The position numbers were made by a program, and so were the translations under genes. From positions 25,119 through 89,118 of the forward strand of contig CAZZKM010000002.1 of NCBI GenBank assembly GCA_964655115.1: a stretch of 64,000 nt of DNA. Direction: 5' to 3'. The notes under the pieces were generated by a model. The model did no database searches and was not told the origin of the DNA. It worked only from the letters and a program-made list of their open reading frames with translations. Below, in pieces: positions 52,449 through 61,975 of this stretch (position 1 is the first letter of the stretch; every line of letters starts with the position of its first letter). This stretch comes from ATZT02 sp964655115 (GTDB taxonomy: Bacteria; Actinomycetota; Actinomycetes; S36-B12; UBA5976).

Positions 52449-52874
52449 TTAGCCGTCTTTTAACTTTTTTAAAACTTCAGGGGTAACCGGTTCAATCACA
52501 GTTGTTTTATGTTTTGCCATCACCCAAACCGAGCCAAATGTCCAAGCTAGTGTGCACGCAAGAATTGAGATGCCAAAATATTGTCCATTAAGCCAACTTG
52601 CATCTCTTAGTAACATTATTAACACTAGTAACACAATTAATTGAGTTAAATACACCAGCATGGCCACACCAAGTCCTAGTTCAGGCTTGGTCAGAAGCAC
52701 TCTGCCAATTATGTATTGTCCAAAAACAAAAAAAGCCAATGTTAAAAATAAACCACCAAAAGAAGACCATCCTGCTTGTGCATCTGTGAAAAATGCTGAT
52801 CCAATGGAAAAACCAATTCCCACAATTGAGGTAGGAATAAAACCTGCGACAATGATTTTTGTTTCAGTCGTCAA
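52449..52874 (-). CDS. Second ATP synthase-associated membrane protein (AtpI-like)
   Basis: A 141-residue protein with about four transmembrane helices (e.g. SFGGLFLTLAFFVFGQYIIG, LGVAMLVYLTQLIVLLVLIM), matching the conserved hypothetical between wecA and atpB in Actinobacteria (Rv1303 position in M. tuberculosis). Likely assists Fo assembly; no activity has been shown from sequence. It starts right after the wecA stop. Confidence 0.75.
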   Translation of the reverse strand: MTTETKIIVAGFIPTSIVGIGFSIGSAFFTDAQAGWSSFGGLFLTLAFFVFGQYIIGRVLLTKPELGLGVAMLVYLTQLIVLLVLIMLLRDASWLNGQYFGISILACTLAWTFGSVWVMAKHKTTVIEPVTPEVLKKLKDG

Positions 52875-53978
52875 TTAATTCACCTCCACAACTTTTGGAT
52901 CTCTTCTTCTTCCAAAATAAATCAAAGATGACAATCCTGCAATCAAAAACGATAAAGAATATAGAAATGGGATAAATGCTGTGCTTACCGTTGCAAAAGC
53001 GAGTAAGGCAGTTCCAGCATGCATAAGCATCACTGCTCTTCTATGTGAATGACCTCTCTCTAAAAGTCGGTGATGTAAATGCTCCTTATCAGGAGTAAAA
53101 ATATTTGCACCTCTTCTAGTTCTTCTTAATACTGCTAAAGCCAAATCAATTAATGGCACTGCAATAACGGCTAGTGGTAGAAGGATAAGTAAAAAGCTAG
53201 GTAATACTGAAGTTAGTTCCAAAGCTCCTGGATCTGTTTGTCCAGTCAAAGTAATTGCACAAGCTGCCAACATCAAACCAATCAACATTGAACCGGTATC
53301 TCCCATAAAAACTCGTGCAGGAAACATATTGTGAGGTAAAAATCCTAAAGTTATTCCAACTAACAATGCAGAAATTAAAGTTGGCAATGTTGCGCGAGAA
53401 AAACCAAATTCCACACTTAATAAATAACTGTAGGCAAAAAATGCTGCAGCTCCAAGTCCAACTACACCTGCGGCTAAGCCATCTAAACCATCTACGAAAT
53501 TAACTGCATTAACGGTAATTAAAACAATTAAAACTGTTAGTAAAACACCAGTTAAAGGATCTAAACTTAAAGTTCCTTGCACAAAAGGTAAAGGAAGCCA
53601 AATTAATGAAATACCTTGGGAAGCCATTACTGCAGCAGCTAAAGTTTGTCCCGCTAATTTGGTGGGACCATCAATGGACCATTTGTCATCAATTGCACCC
53701 AAAACAACTAAAATTGCACAACCTGCAAGTAGTGCTCTAATTTGCTGACCATCTTTAAAAACATTACTAATCAATGGCAATTGTGAAGCTAAAGATAAAC
53801 CTGCCAACAAACCAAGAACCATGGCAAGTCCACCAAGACGTGGAATAGGTCTATCGTGTACATCTCGATCTCTTACTTTGGCCATAAAACCAAATCGAAG
53901 TGCAAAATATCTTGCTATTGGTGTCGTTAAATAAGTTATGAATGCTGTGGCAAGTAAAACTAATAAATACTCACGCAC
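52875..53978 (-). CDS. wecA: UDP-phosphate N-acetylglucosaminyl 1-phosphate transferase (WecA-like)
   Basis: A 367-residue polyprenol-phosphate sugar-1-phosphate transferase with about ten membrane helices. DRDVHDRPIPRLGGLAM, AIDDKWSIDGPTKLAGQ, VNAVNFVDGLDGLAAG and the cytoplasmic HLHHRLLERGHSHR motif define the MraY/WecA superfamily; RVFMGDTGSMLIG is the metal site. It probably starts cell-wall linker or glycan synthesis. WecA rather than MraY is favoured by the His motif and by position next to the atp operon (rfe in mycobacteria). Confidence 0.9.
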   Translation of the reverse strand: MREYLLVLLATAFITYLTTPIARYFALRFGFMAKVRDRDVHDRPIPRLGGLAMVLGLLAGLSLASQLPLISNVFKDGQQIRALLAGCAILVVLGAIDDKWSIDGPTKLAGQTLAAAVMASQGISLIWLPLPFVQGTLSLDPLTGVLLTVLIVLITVNAVNFVDGLDGLAAGVVGLGAAAFFAYSYLLSVEFGFSRATLPTLISALLVGITLGFLPHNMFPARVFMGDTGSMLIGLMLAACAITLTGQTDPGALELTSVLPSFLLILLPLAVIAVPLIDLALAVLRRTRRGANIFTPDKEHLHHRLLERGHSHRRAVMLMHAGTALLAFATVSTAFIPFLYSLSFLIAGLSSLIYFGRRRDPKVVEVN

Positions 53979-53984
53979 TATTAA

Positions 53985-55247
53985 TTAGCCTCTTTTATAT
54001 GCAGGAAATGCTTTACACAATTGATTAACTTCTTGTGCAACTTTATCTAATTCACTATCACTTTTAACAGCACGAGCTATGTATGAAGCAATCTTTTTCA
54101 TTTCAGGAACTCCCATGCCTTGAGTAGTCACAGAAGGTGTTCCAACTCTGATTCCACTTGCAGTCATTGGTGGAAGTGGATCATTTGGAATTGGATTCTT
54201 ATTCAATGTAATTCTTGCTGCATCACATCTTTTTTCTGCTTCTTTTCCAGTTACAGATAATGGAGAAATATCTAACAAAACTAAATGAGTATCTGTTCCG
54301 CCACTTACCGGACGCATACCTTCATTTTTTAAACCTTCAGAAAGTGCTTGAGCATTTTCAATAACTTTTTTTGCATACTGTTGAAATTCAGGTGTAGCGC
54401 ATTCTTTTAAGGCAACGGCTTTCGCAGCAACACCTTGCATAAGTGGTCCGCCTTGCATCATTGGAAACACTGCTTTATCAATTGCTTGTGCATGTTGAGC
54501 TTTACTTAAAAGCATCCCACCACGTGGTCCACGTAAAACTTTGTGTGTTGTAAATGAAACCACATCTGCGTATGGCACAGGACTTGGAATTGCTTTTCCA
54601 GCAACTAAACCAATGAAGTGTGCTGCATCAACCCATAAAATTGCCCCTACTTCATCAGCAATTTCTCTCATAAGTTTGAAATCAATTAAACGAGGATAAG
54701 CGGTAGCTCCTGCCACAATCATTTTTGGTTTATGTTGTTTTGCTAAATCTCTAACATTGTCATAATCAATTAATTCTGTTTTTGGATCTACGGAATAACC
54801 AATTGGGTTGAACCATTTTCCAGAAAAACTAACTGGTGAACCATGAGTTAAATGTCCACCTTGAGCAAGACTCATTGCTAAAACAGTATCCCCTGGTTTT
54901 GTAAATGCGCCATAAACAGCCAAGTTGGCATTAGCTCCAGAATGTGGTTGAAGATTTGCATGCTCTGCGTCAAATAATTTTTTTGCTCTTTCAATACCAA
55001 TGAGTTCTGCTTCGTCAACAACTGAGCATCCACCGTAATAACGTTTACCTGGATAACCTTCTGCATATTTATTACTGAATGTACTTCCAAGTGCTGCTAA
55101 AACTGCGGGAGAAGTGAAATTTTCACTTGCAATTAACTGCAAGCCACCACGGGCTCTTTCTAATTCTTTTAACAATAGAGAAGCAATTTCTGGATCTTGA
55201 TTTTCTAACTGGTTCCAATCTGGTCCCCAAAAAGTTTCATTTGCCAC
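53985..55247 (-). CDS. glyA: Serine hydroxymethyltransferase
   Basis: A 420-residue PLP enzyme that interconverts serine and glycine with folate. LQLIASENFTSPAVLAALGS (split), the LQPHSGANANLAVYGA site and VVSFTTHKVLRGPRGGML with the PLP lysine are present. It is inserted between wecA and tsaC, where mycobacteria have no glyA, and lies six bases upstream of wecA. Confidence 0.97.
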   Translation of the reverse strand: MANETFWGPDWNQLENQDPEIASLLLKELERARGGLQLIASENFTSPAVLAALGSTFSNKYAEGYPGKRYYGGCSVVDEAELIGIERAKKLFDAEHANLQPHSGANANLAVYGAFTKPGDTVLAMSLAQGGHLTHGSPVSFSGKWFNPIGYSVDPKTELIDYDNVRDLAKQHKPKMIVAGATAYPRLIDFKLMREIADEVGAILWVDAAHFIGLVAGKAIPSPVPYADVVSFTTHKVLRGPRGGMLLSKAQHAQAIDKAVFPMMQGGPLMQGVAAKAVALKECATPEFQQYAKKVIENAQALSEGLKNEGMRPVSGGTDTHLVLLDISPLSVTGKEAEKRCDAARITLNKNPIPNDPLPPMTASGIRVGTPSVTTQGMGVPEMKKIASYIARAVKSDSELDKVAQEVNQLCKAFPAYKRG

Positions 55248-55281
55248 GATTTACTGCTCCCTTAATTTGTTGTCTTTTAGT

Positions 55282-55929
55282 CTAGGCCACAACCACTACA
55301 TCAGGCACTACTTGACGAATTTCCTCAACAGAAATAACGCCTTGTCTAAGAATTCTTTTTTCACTATGTGAAACATCAATAATTGTTGAAGCAATATTTC
55401 CAGGGGTATTTCCACCATCTAAATAAATAGTCACAGAATCATTGAGTTGATTTATTGCTTCTTCAATATTTGTAGCAGCTAATTGCCCTGTTTTATTTGC
55501 ACTACTTACAGCCATTGGTCCGACGATGTTTAACAATTCAATTGCCACAGGATGTAGCGGCATTCTTATTGCAACCGTATTATTCGTTTGTCCTAAATCC
55601 CAACTAAGTGTTGGTTGCATTTTCACAACTATCGTTAAGCCACCTGGCCAAAAAGCTTCTGCTAAAGATTTAGTCACAGAATCTAATTGAAAAGCTAAAC
55701 CTTCTAAAGCTTTTGCATGACCTACTAATACTGGAATTGGCATATCTTTGCCTCTTCCTTTTGCATTTAATAATTTTTCTGGTCCACTTCTTGAAAATGC
55801 ATCAGTTCCCAAACCATAAACAGTGTCAGTTGGAAAAACTACAAGATCTCCCCGACGAGCAGCAGCTGCTGCAGATTCCAGTCCAGTTTTTCTCTCAAAT
55901 TCATTTTGCATATCAAATTTACGAATCAT
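55282..55929 (-). CDS. tsaC: Threonylcarbamoyl-AMP synthase (TsaC/YwlC)
   Basis: A 215-residue YrdC-fold enzyme. DLVVFPTDTVYGLGTDAFS, KGRGKDMPIPVLVGH, AFWPGGLTIVVK, TVAIRMPLHPVAI and MAVSSANKTGQLAAT are in order. It makes the AMP intermediate for t6A at tRNA position 37 from threonine and bicarbonate. The ATG overlaps the prmC stop (ATGA). A second ATG seven codons in is less likely because of that coupling. Confidence 0.94.
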   Translation of the reverse strand: MIRKFDMQNEFERKTGLESAAAAARRGDLVVFPTDTVYGLGTDAFSRSGPEKLLNAKGRGKDMPIPVLVGHAKALEGLAFQLDSVTKSLAEAFWPGGLTIVVKMQPTLSWDLGQTNNTVAIRMPLHPVAIELLNIVGPMAVSSANKTGQLAATNIEEAINQLNDSVTIYLDGGNTPGNIASTIIDVSHSEKRILRQGVISVEEIRQVVPDVVVVA

Positions 55930-56822
55930 TTTTTAATACCAACGCAATATCTTGGCAGAGCATTTAGATCTTTTCTATCTTCAATTTTTTCAAAACTATC
56001 AGTTTCTTTTAATATGTATGGAACTGAAAATTCATTATCTGGGTTTCCTTGTAAATCTGAATGCTCAATTGCCAAAAGTCCACCTTTTTTAAGCAATTTA
56101 TTTGCTTTTTGCACTACTACTCTTACTATCTCAAGTCCATCTTTTCCACCGTAAAGAGCAATTGAAGGATCATGGTCTTTTACTTCAATTTCTTTTGGAA
56201 CCATTTTTTCTGGAATGTATGGAGGATTTGAAACCACAACATCAATTTGTCCAATTAAATTGTTTAATACTTCAATTTCACTATTAATATCAGCGTAAAT
56301 TAAATGTACTTTGCAATTATGAGAAGTAATTTCTTCTTTGTACTTTTGATAATTTATTTCTAAATATTTAAAAGCTTCAGTTGATTTTTCAATTGCAAAA
56401 ACTTCAACATTTGAACACTCTTTAGCTATAGATAAAGCGATTGCTCCAGACCCTGAACAAAAATCAATCACAATAATTTTGTCTTGATTTCTATCTTTTA
56501 TATATCTAATAACTGATTCAACTAAAATTTCAGTCTCAGGTCTGGGGATAAATACACCTGGTCCCACACTTAAAACTAAATGCCTAAAGCCTTGCTCTCC
56601 AGTTAAATGTTGAAGAGGAATTCTTCTGACTCTTTTTTCGACTAATTTTTCAATATCTCTATATTGTTCATCACTAATTTCTGAAATTAATCCAACTCTA
56701 TTTCGAGAGGTTTTTAAGACAAACGAAACTAAACTTTCAGCATCAAATCTTGGGCTTGAGACATTGGCGTTTTTTAAACGCAATTCGATATCAACAAGAA
56801 CACTTCTTGTTATTCTGCTCAA
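55926..56822 (-). CDS. prmC: Peptide chain release factor N5-glutamine methyltransferase
   Basis: A 298-residue methyltransferase with an N-terminal helical domain (RFDAESLVSFVLKT), SAM motif VIDFCSGSGAIALSIA and catalytic NPPYIPE. It methylates the GGQ glutamine of release factors, consistent with prfA immediately upstream. The start is TTG at 56820-56822, with GGAG seven bases earlier and a TTGA overlap with the prfA stop. Confidence 0.94.
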   Translation of the reverse strand: MSRITRSVLVDIELRLKNANVSSPRFDAESLVSFVLKTSRNRVGLISEISDEQYRDIEKLVEKRVRRIPLQHLTGEQGFRHLVLSVGPGVFIPRPETEILVESVIRYIKDRNQDKIIVIDFCSGSGAIALSIAKECSNVEVFAIEKSTEAFKYLEINYQKYKEEITSHNCKVHLIYADINSEIEVLNNLIGQIDVVVSNPPYIPEKMVPKEIEVKDHDPSIALYGGKDGLEIVRVVVQKANKLLKKGGLLAIEHSDLQGNPDNEFSVPYILKETDSFEKIEDRKDLNALPRYCVGIKK

Positions 56823-57898
56823 CGAGTTTCTCCAACCTCAGCTAACTTTTGAGATATTTCTTGATCAACACATGATTGCAACACAGGACCTAAATCGCCA
56901 TTTAGTATTTGATCTAAGTTATGTGATTTAAATCCAGTTCTATGATCAGTTAAACGATTTTCTGGAAAGTTATAAGTTCTAATTCTTTCTGATCTATCAA
57001 CGGTTCTAACTTGAGATTTTCTAGAAGCAGCATCTTTTGCTGCTCTTTCTTCTTCCGCTGCAGAAAGTAGTCTTGCTCTTAAAATTCTTAACGCACTTTC
57101 TTTATTTTGTAATTGACTTTTTTCGTTCTGACAAGACACCACAATTCCTGTGGGAATATGCGTGATTCTTACTGCAGAATCTGTGGTGTTAACACTTTGT
57201 CCTCCAGGACCACTGGAACGATAAACATCAACTCTTAAATCTTCATTATTAATTTGTACATCTATTTCTTCTGCTTCTGGAAAAACTAAAACTCCTGCAG
57301 CTGATGTGTGAACTCTTCCTTGTGATTCTGTGATGGGAACTCTTTGCACACGATGAACTCCGCCTTCATGTTTCATCCAGGCATATGGGGCATCACCTAT
57401 TTCAGTATTACCTCTTGCTTTCATAGCAATTGAAGCATTTTTATAACCGCCCATATCAGAATCAACTGCATCGATTAATTCTGCTTTCCATCCTTTTTTT
57501 TCAGCAAATCTTAAATACATTCGAACTAAATCTCCTGCAAATAAAGCAGACTCTTCTCCGCCTTCACCTGATTTAACTTCAACGATCACATCTTTTCCAT
57601 CCAGTGGATCTCTGGGAATTAGCATCTTTTGTAATTTTTCAGTCAATTCTTCAATTCTTACAGAAATTTTTTCAGCTTCTTGTCTAAAACTTGAATCATC
57701 ATTAGCAAGCTCTAATGCTGCCTCGTGATCTTCAACTAATTGTTGATATTCACGCCAAGTAGCAACTATTGGTTTTAATTCAGCAAATCTTTTTCCTACT
57801 GCTTTTGCCTTATTTTGATCACTATGTAATTTTGGATCTGATAACTGATGCTCTAAATCAACAAGTTCAGCTGCAAGGTCTACTACGCCTTCAAACAT
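56819..57898 (-). CDS. prfA: Peptide chain release factor 1
   Basis: A 359-residue RF1. An N-terminal coiled coil, RVQRVPITESQGRVHTSAAG with the tripeptide anticodon region (PIT in place of PAT), and SSGPGGQSVNTTDSAVR with the GGQ catalytic loop. It ends translation at UAA and UAG. An almost perfect AAAGGAGGTGA Shine-Dalgarno lies five bases upstream, right after the rpmE terminator, so much of its transcript may come from read-through. Confidence 0.97.
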   Translation of the reverse strand: MFEGVVDLAAELVDLEHQLSDPKLHSDQNKAKAVGKRFAELKPIVATWREYQQLVEDHEAALELANDDSSFRQEAEKISVRIEELTEKLQKMLIPRDPLDGKDVIVEVKSGEGGEESALFAGDLVRMYLRFAEKKGWKAELIDAVDSDMGGYKNASIAMKARGNTEIGDAPYAWMKHEGGVHRVQRVPITESQGRVHTSAAGVLVFPEAEEIDVQINNEDLRVDVYRSSGPGGQSVNTTDSAVRITHIPTGIVVSCQNEKSQLQNKESALRILRARLLSAAEEERAAKDAASRKSQVRTVDRSERIRTYNFPENRLTDHRTGFKSHNLDQILNGDLGPVLQSCVDQEISQKLAEVGETR

Positions 57899-57924
57899 TT
57901 ATTCACCTCCTTTTTAACTTTATT

Positions 57925-57984
57925 AAAAAACAAAACGCCGGTGATTTTTTAGATGCAAATTTTTACATCTAAAAAGACCGACGT
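57925..57984 (-). terminator. Strong intrinsic terminator after rpmE
   Basis: ACGTCGGT (57977-57984) with ACCGGCGT (57935-57942), then TTTTTAGATG with CATCTAAAAA, build a stem of about 18 pairs with a small loop, followed on the minus strand by TTTTGTTTTTT (complement of 57925-57935). It lies 13 bases past the rpmE stop and 26 bases before prfA. Confidence 0.85.
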
Positions 57985-57997
57985 TTAGTTAGTGAAG

Positions 57998-58213
57998 CTA
58001 TTTTTTTGCTTGTTTACCGTAACGTTTCTCAAACTTAGAGACGCGACCTGCGGTATCCAAAATCTTTTGTTTACCTGTGAAGAATGGATGACATTGATTG
58101 CAAATTTCTGCATGCATCTGTCCATTTTTTACTGTGCTACGTGTTTTGAAAGTATTACCGCATGAGCAGGTAACAGTTGTTTCCACGTACTCTGGATGAA
58201 TTTCTGCCTTCAT
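57998..58213 (-). CDS. rpmE: 50S ribosomal protein L31 (bL31)
   Basis: A 71-residue L31 beginning MKAEIHPEYVETTVTCSCGN, with paired cysteines CSC and CNQC around HPFFTGKQK, the zinc-binding form. The frame runs 19 codons further upstream, but the ATG at 58211-58213 has GGAG ten bases before it and matches the family N terminus. It follows rho by 37 bases, the usual rho-rpmE order. Confidence 0.95.
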   Translation of the reverse strand: MKAEIHPEYVETTVTCSCGNTFKTRSTVKNGQMHAEICNQCHPFFTGKQKILDTAGRVSKFEKRYGKQAKK

Positions 58214-58250
58214 CTTTTCATTTCTCCGATTTCTTTTCGGTAACCAAATC

Positions 58251-59825
58251 TTATTCGGTTGCTTCCCCATTAGCTGTTGGGGTGGTCTTTTGTACTTGAA
58301 TTAGGAACTCAAAGTTGGTTTTTGTATCACGTAACTTGTTGAGTAATAGCTCTATCGCCTGTTGTGGCTCTAGGGCATGTAGCACTCTTCTTAAAGTCCA
58401 GATGACTTTCAATTCATCTTGAGACAAAAGAATTTCTTCTTTTCTAGTACCTGAAGCGTCAACATCAACTGCAGGGAATATTCTTCGATCAGCAAGTTTG
58501 CGATCAAGTTTTAATTCCATGTTTCCAGTTCCTTTGAATTCTTCGAAGATAACTTCATCCATACGTGAACCTGTTTCAACCAACGCAGTAGCAATGATTG
58601 TTAAAGATCCACCGTTTTCAATATTTCTAGCAGCACCAAAGAATTTCTTAGGTGGATAAAGTGCAGCTGAATCAACACCACCAGAAAGAATTCTTCCGGA
58701 AGTTGGAGCTGACAAGTTATATGCACGTCCTAAACGAGTCATGGAATCAAGCAAGATCACAACATCGTGCCCCATTTCCACTAAACGTTTTGCTCTTTCA
58801 ATCGAAAGTTCAGCAACAGTTGTGTGATCTTCTGCTGGTCTATCAAAAGTTGAAGCAATCACTTCACCTTTAACAGAACGTTGCATATCGGTAACTTCTT
58901 CAGGACGTTCATCAACTAAAACAACCATTAAATGAACTTCTGGATTATTTGTAGTAATTGCATTTGCAATTGCTTGTAAAACCATGGTCTTACCAGCTTT
59001 TGGAGGTGACACAATTAATCCACGTTGACCCTTACCAATTGGGGCAACTAAATCAATAACTCTGGTAGTTAAGTTTGATGGATCTGTTTCTAATCTCAAT
59101 CTTTCTTGAGGATAAAGAGGTGTTAGTTTTGAAAAATCTAATCTCTTGGCTGATTCTTCTGGAGACAAACCATTAATGGTTTCAACTCTTACTAAAGGAT
59201 TAAATTTTTGTCGTTGTTCGCCTTCTTTTGGTTGACGAATTGAACCTGTAACAGCATCGCCTTTTCGTAAACCATATTTACGAACTAAGCCCATAGAAAC
59301 ATAAACATCGTTTGGACCAGGTAAATAACCTGAAGTTCTCACGAAGGCATAGTTTTCTAAAAGATCAATAATTCCTGCTACTGGCAGTAATACATCGTCT
59401 TCTTTTATTTCGTAATCTTCGCGTTCTCTTCTATTGCCACGATCTCTGAATCTACTTCTACCGTTTCGNNNNNNNNNNNNNNNNNNNNNNNNNNNNNNNN
59501 NNNNNNNNNNNNNNNNNNNNNNNNNNNNNNNNNNNNNNNNNNNNNNNNNNNNNNNNNNNNNNNNNNNNGAACGATCATCTTCGCGATCTTCGCGGGGAGC
59601 TCTTACTTCTACTTCTTCTCTATATTCTTCAATTACATCGTCTTCTGGAATGTCAGAAGTTGACATATTTTTCTTTCCACCGTTTCCGTGTTGTTCTATA
59701 GCTTCAATCAATTCACTTTTTCGCATAGTTGCAGAATCAGGAATTCCTAAGCTTGCAGCAACTTGCCTTAATTCAGGCAAGAGCATTGATGAGGTGTCAT
59801 TCACCTTAAAAATATTTCCTTTCAA
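58251..59825 (-). CDS. rho: Transcription termination factor Rho (interrupted by a sequencing gap)
   Basis: A hexameric RNA-dependent ATPase. The N-terminal RNA-binding part (SMLLPELRQVAASLGIPDSAT) is followed by an acidic and Arg-rich insertion (EVRAPREDREDDR and RNGRSRFRDRGNRRERED) typical of Actinobacteria, then the RNA-binding fold (GYLPGPNDVYVSMGLVRKYG), P-loop SPPKAGKTMVLQ and the Q-loop/R-loop (DDITD-type DSMTRLGRAYN). The insertion contains a gap of 100 N, so its real length is unknown. The start was taken as ATG at 59825; GTG eight codons in, behind AAGG, is possible. Confidence 0.95.
   Translation of the reverse strand: MKGNIFKVNDTSSMLLPELRQVAASLGIPDSATMRKSELIEAIEQHGNGGKKNMSTSDIPEDDVIEEYREEVEVRAPREDREDDRXXXXXXXXXXXXXXXXXXXXXXXXXXXXXXXXXXRNGRSRFRDRGNRREREDYEIKEDDVLLPVAGIIDLLENYAFVRTSGYLPGPNDVYVSMGLVRKYGLRKGDAVTGSIRQPKEGEQRQKFNPLVRVETINGLSPEESAKRLDFSKLTPLYPQERLRLETDPSNLTTRVIDLVAPIGKGQRGLIVSPPKAGKTMVLQAIANAITTNNPEVHLMVVLVDERPEEVTDMQRSVKGEVIASTFDRPAEDHTTVAELSIERAKRLVEMGHDVVILLDSMTRLGRAYNLSAPTSGRILSGGVDSAALYPPKKFFGAARNIENGGSLTIIATALVETGSRMDEVIFEEFKGTGNMELKLDRKLADRRIFPAVDVDASGTRKEEILLSQDELKVIWTLRRVLHALEPQQAIELLLNKLRDTKTNFEFLIQVQKTTPTANGEATE
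59469..59568. other. Assembly gap (100 N) inside rho
   Basis: Exactly 100 ambiguous bases, a scaffold placeholder, not a measured length. The flanks encode Arg/Asp/Glu/Asn-rich residues, so a low-complexity repeat probably broke the assembly. Confidence 0.99.
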
Positions 59826-59997
59826 TTTCTTTCACAAAAATTAACCAAGAAGGATTCTTATGAGAGATCCGGACCTGTTTATTTTGGTTTTAAAAGTTAG
59901 CTATTGTTTTTTAATTTGCCATCTTTGGCCAAGATCGGCCGGACATCTAAAGAATAGCAGGTTTGGGTCCAGACTTCTAGCCTTGGGGATAGTGCCT

Positions 59998-60900
59998 TTA
60001 GGAGATGCTTGCTCCAGATGGTGAGAATGCTAATTGTTGAACATCAAATTCATCAGAAACCATAGATAAAACTTCTTCTAAATTTGCTGAATTTGTTAAA
60101 ACACAAACACTAGGACCAGAGCCTGAAATAAAAGCTGCGTGCTTTTTATTTCGTAATTGTGTAACCAAAGCAGTTGAAGATTGCATTGCAGGTCTTCTGT
60201 ATTCCTGATGTATTCGATCTGCTGTTGCTTCAAATAAATAATCAGGTTCTTGACTAATTGCATGAACTAAAAGCGCACTTCTCGATAAATTAAATGCTGC
60301 ATCTTTATGAGGTACATGAGTTGGAAGTAATGCACGTGCTTGTTCTGTATCGACAATAAATTTAGGTATAAACACAACTGGAATTATTGAAGGATGTGGA
60401 GTTAATTTAATTGCTTTCGCTAAAGAATTTTCATCAATCCAAGAAACAGTAAATCCACCATGTAAACAAGCGGCAACATTGTCAGGATGACCTTCAATTG
60501 CACTTGAAAGTTCCAATGCGCCAGCATCATCCATTCTGGTTCCTTGAGTTCCCGCTAAAGCTCTTGCGGCAACCACAGCTGCAGTAATAGCAGCTGCAGA
60601 AGATCCAAGACCTCTTCCATGAGGAATGCGATTAATGCAACGAATATAAAGTCCGTTAACAGGAACTGAAAGGTAAGAAAAAGTTTTTAACATTACATTT
60701 GCAATTAAATGATTTTCATCTCTTGGTAAAGAATTTCTTCCTTCTCCATCCACATCAACTTGCACTCCAGGTTTATCTGTAAATGAAGCTTCGACTTCAT
60801 CAAATAAAGAAAGTGCAATACCTAAAGAATCAAAACCTGAGCCCAAATTTGCACTTGTTGCAGGAACTACAACGCGAACTGCACCTGAAAATTTACTCAT
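59998..60900 (-). CDS. thrB: Homoserine kinase
   Basis: A 300-residue GHMP kinase: VVVPATSANLGSGFDSLGIAL (split) near the N terminus, RIPHGRGLGSSAAAITAAVV for ATP, and AFISGSGPSVCVLTN at the C terminus. It phosphorylates homoserine for threonine. It follows thrC without a gap. The 172 bases between it and the rho start hold no gene; the long rho leader there is consistent with Rho autoregulation. Confidence 0.95.
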   Translation of the reverse strand: MSKFSGAVRVVVPATSANLGSGFDSLGIALSLFDEVEASFTDKPGVQVDVDGEGRNSLPRDENHLIANVMLKTFSYLSVPVNGLYIRCINRIPHGRGLGSSAAAITAAVVAARALAGTQGTRMDDAGALELSSAIEGHPDNVAACLHGGFTVSWIDENSLAKAIKLTPHPSIIPVVFIPKFIVDTEQARALLPTHVPHKDAAFNLSRSALLVHAISQEPDYLFEATADRIHQEYRRPAMQSSTALVTQLRNKKHAAFISGSGPSVCVLTNSANLEEVLSMVSDEFDVQQLAFSPSGASIS

Positions 60901-61971
60901 CTAAAACCCTAAAGCTTTTGCAGCTGAATTGGCATCAACGGAAACTTTAATTGGATCTTTTGCACCCTCAAGTGCCCAATGTGGATCTTTCAAACCATTT
61001 CCAGTAACTGTGATCACAATTATTTTGTCTTTTGGTAATTCATTTTTTTCTTTCAACATTAATAAACCTGCAACACCTGCTGCTGAGGAAGGTTCAACAA
61101 AAACACCTTCTTTTTCAGCTAAAAGATGATAACTACTTAAAATTTGGTCATCTGTAACTTTGTCAATTCTTCCTTTTGATTCATCTTTTGCATTTAATGC
61201 TTGTTGCCAAGATGCAGGATTGCCAATTCGAATAGCGGTTGCAAGTGTTTCTGGTTTTTCAACAATTTTTCCATCAACTATCGGTGCTGCACCTGCTGCT
61301 TGGAATCCCCACATTTGGGGCAACTTAGAAGAAATTGAATCATTTTTATATTCAACATAACCTTTCCAATATGCAGTTATATTTCCTGCATTTCCAACTG
61401 GAAGCACATGAATATCTGGAGCATCACCTAATCGATCTACTATTTCAAAAGATGCAGTTTTTTGTCCTTCAATTCGATCAGGATTTACAGAATTGACTAG
61501 AGCCACTGGATAATTTTCTGCTAAATCTTTTGCTAAAACTAAACAGTCATCAAAATTTCCTTGAACTTGTAAAACTTTTGCACCATGCACAATTGCTTGA
61601 GCTAGTTTTCCCATAGCAATTTTTCCATCAGGAATTAAAACTGCACTAGTCATTCCAGCTTTAACTGCATAAGCAGTAGCAGATGCTGAAGTATTTCCAG
61701 TGGATGCACAAATTACAGCTTTTGCTCCATTTTCTGCTGCTTTAGAAATTGCCACAGTCATTCCACGATCTTTAAAAGATCCGGTTGGGTTCATTCCCTC
61801 TACTTTTAAATAAACCTGATTATTTAACATTTCACTTAAAGTGCAGGCATAAACCAATGGAGTTCCACCTTCACCCAAAGTAACTATAGGAGTTTTGGGA
61901 TTTATTGGTAAACGATTTTTATATTCTTCAATAACTCCACGCCATTGATGAGTAGTTGTGGTCATGGACAT
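60901..61971 (-). CDS. thrC: Threonine synthase
   Basis: A 356-residue PLP enzyme. EGGTPLVYACTLSE, MNPTGSFKDRGMTVAIS with the PLP lysine, CASTGNTSASATAYA and VLPVGNAGNITAYWKGY are family motifs. It releases phosphate from O-phosphohomoserine. Starts at MSMTTTT, four bases after hom. hom-thrC-thrB form one threonine operon. Confidence 0.96.
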   Translation of the reverse strand: MSMTTTTHQWRGVIEEYKNRLPINPKTPIVTLGEGGTPLVYACTLSEMLNNQVYLKVEGMNPTGSFKDRGMTVAISKAAENGAKAVICASTGNTSASATAYAVKAGMTSAVLIPDGKIAMGKLAQAIVHGAKVLQVQGNFDDCLVLAKDLAENYPVALVNSVNPDRIEGQKTASFEIVDRLGDAPDIHVLPVGNAGNITAYWKGYVEYKNDSISSKLPQMWGFQAAGAAPIVDGKIVEKPETLATAIRIGNPASWQQALNAKDESKGRIDKVTDDQILSSYHLLAEKEGVFVEPSSAAGVAGLLMLKEKNELPKDKIIVITVTGNGLKDPHWALEGAKDPIKVSVDANSAAKALGF

Positions 61972-61975
61972 AAAA

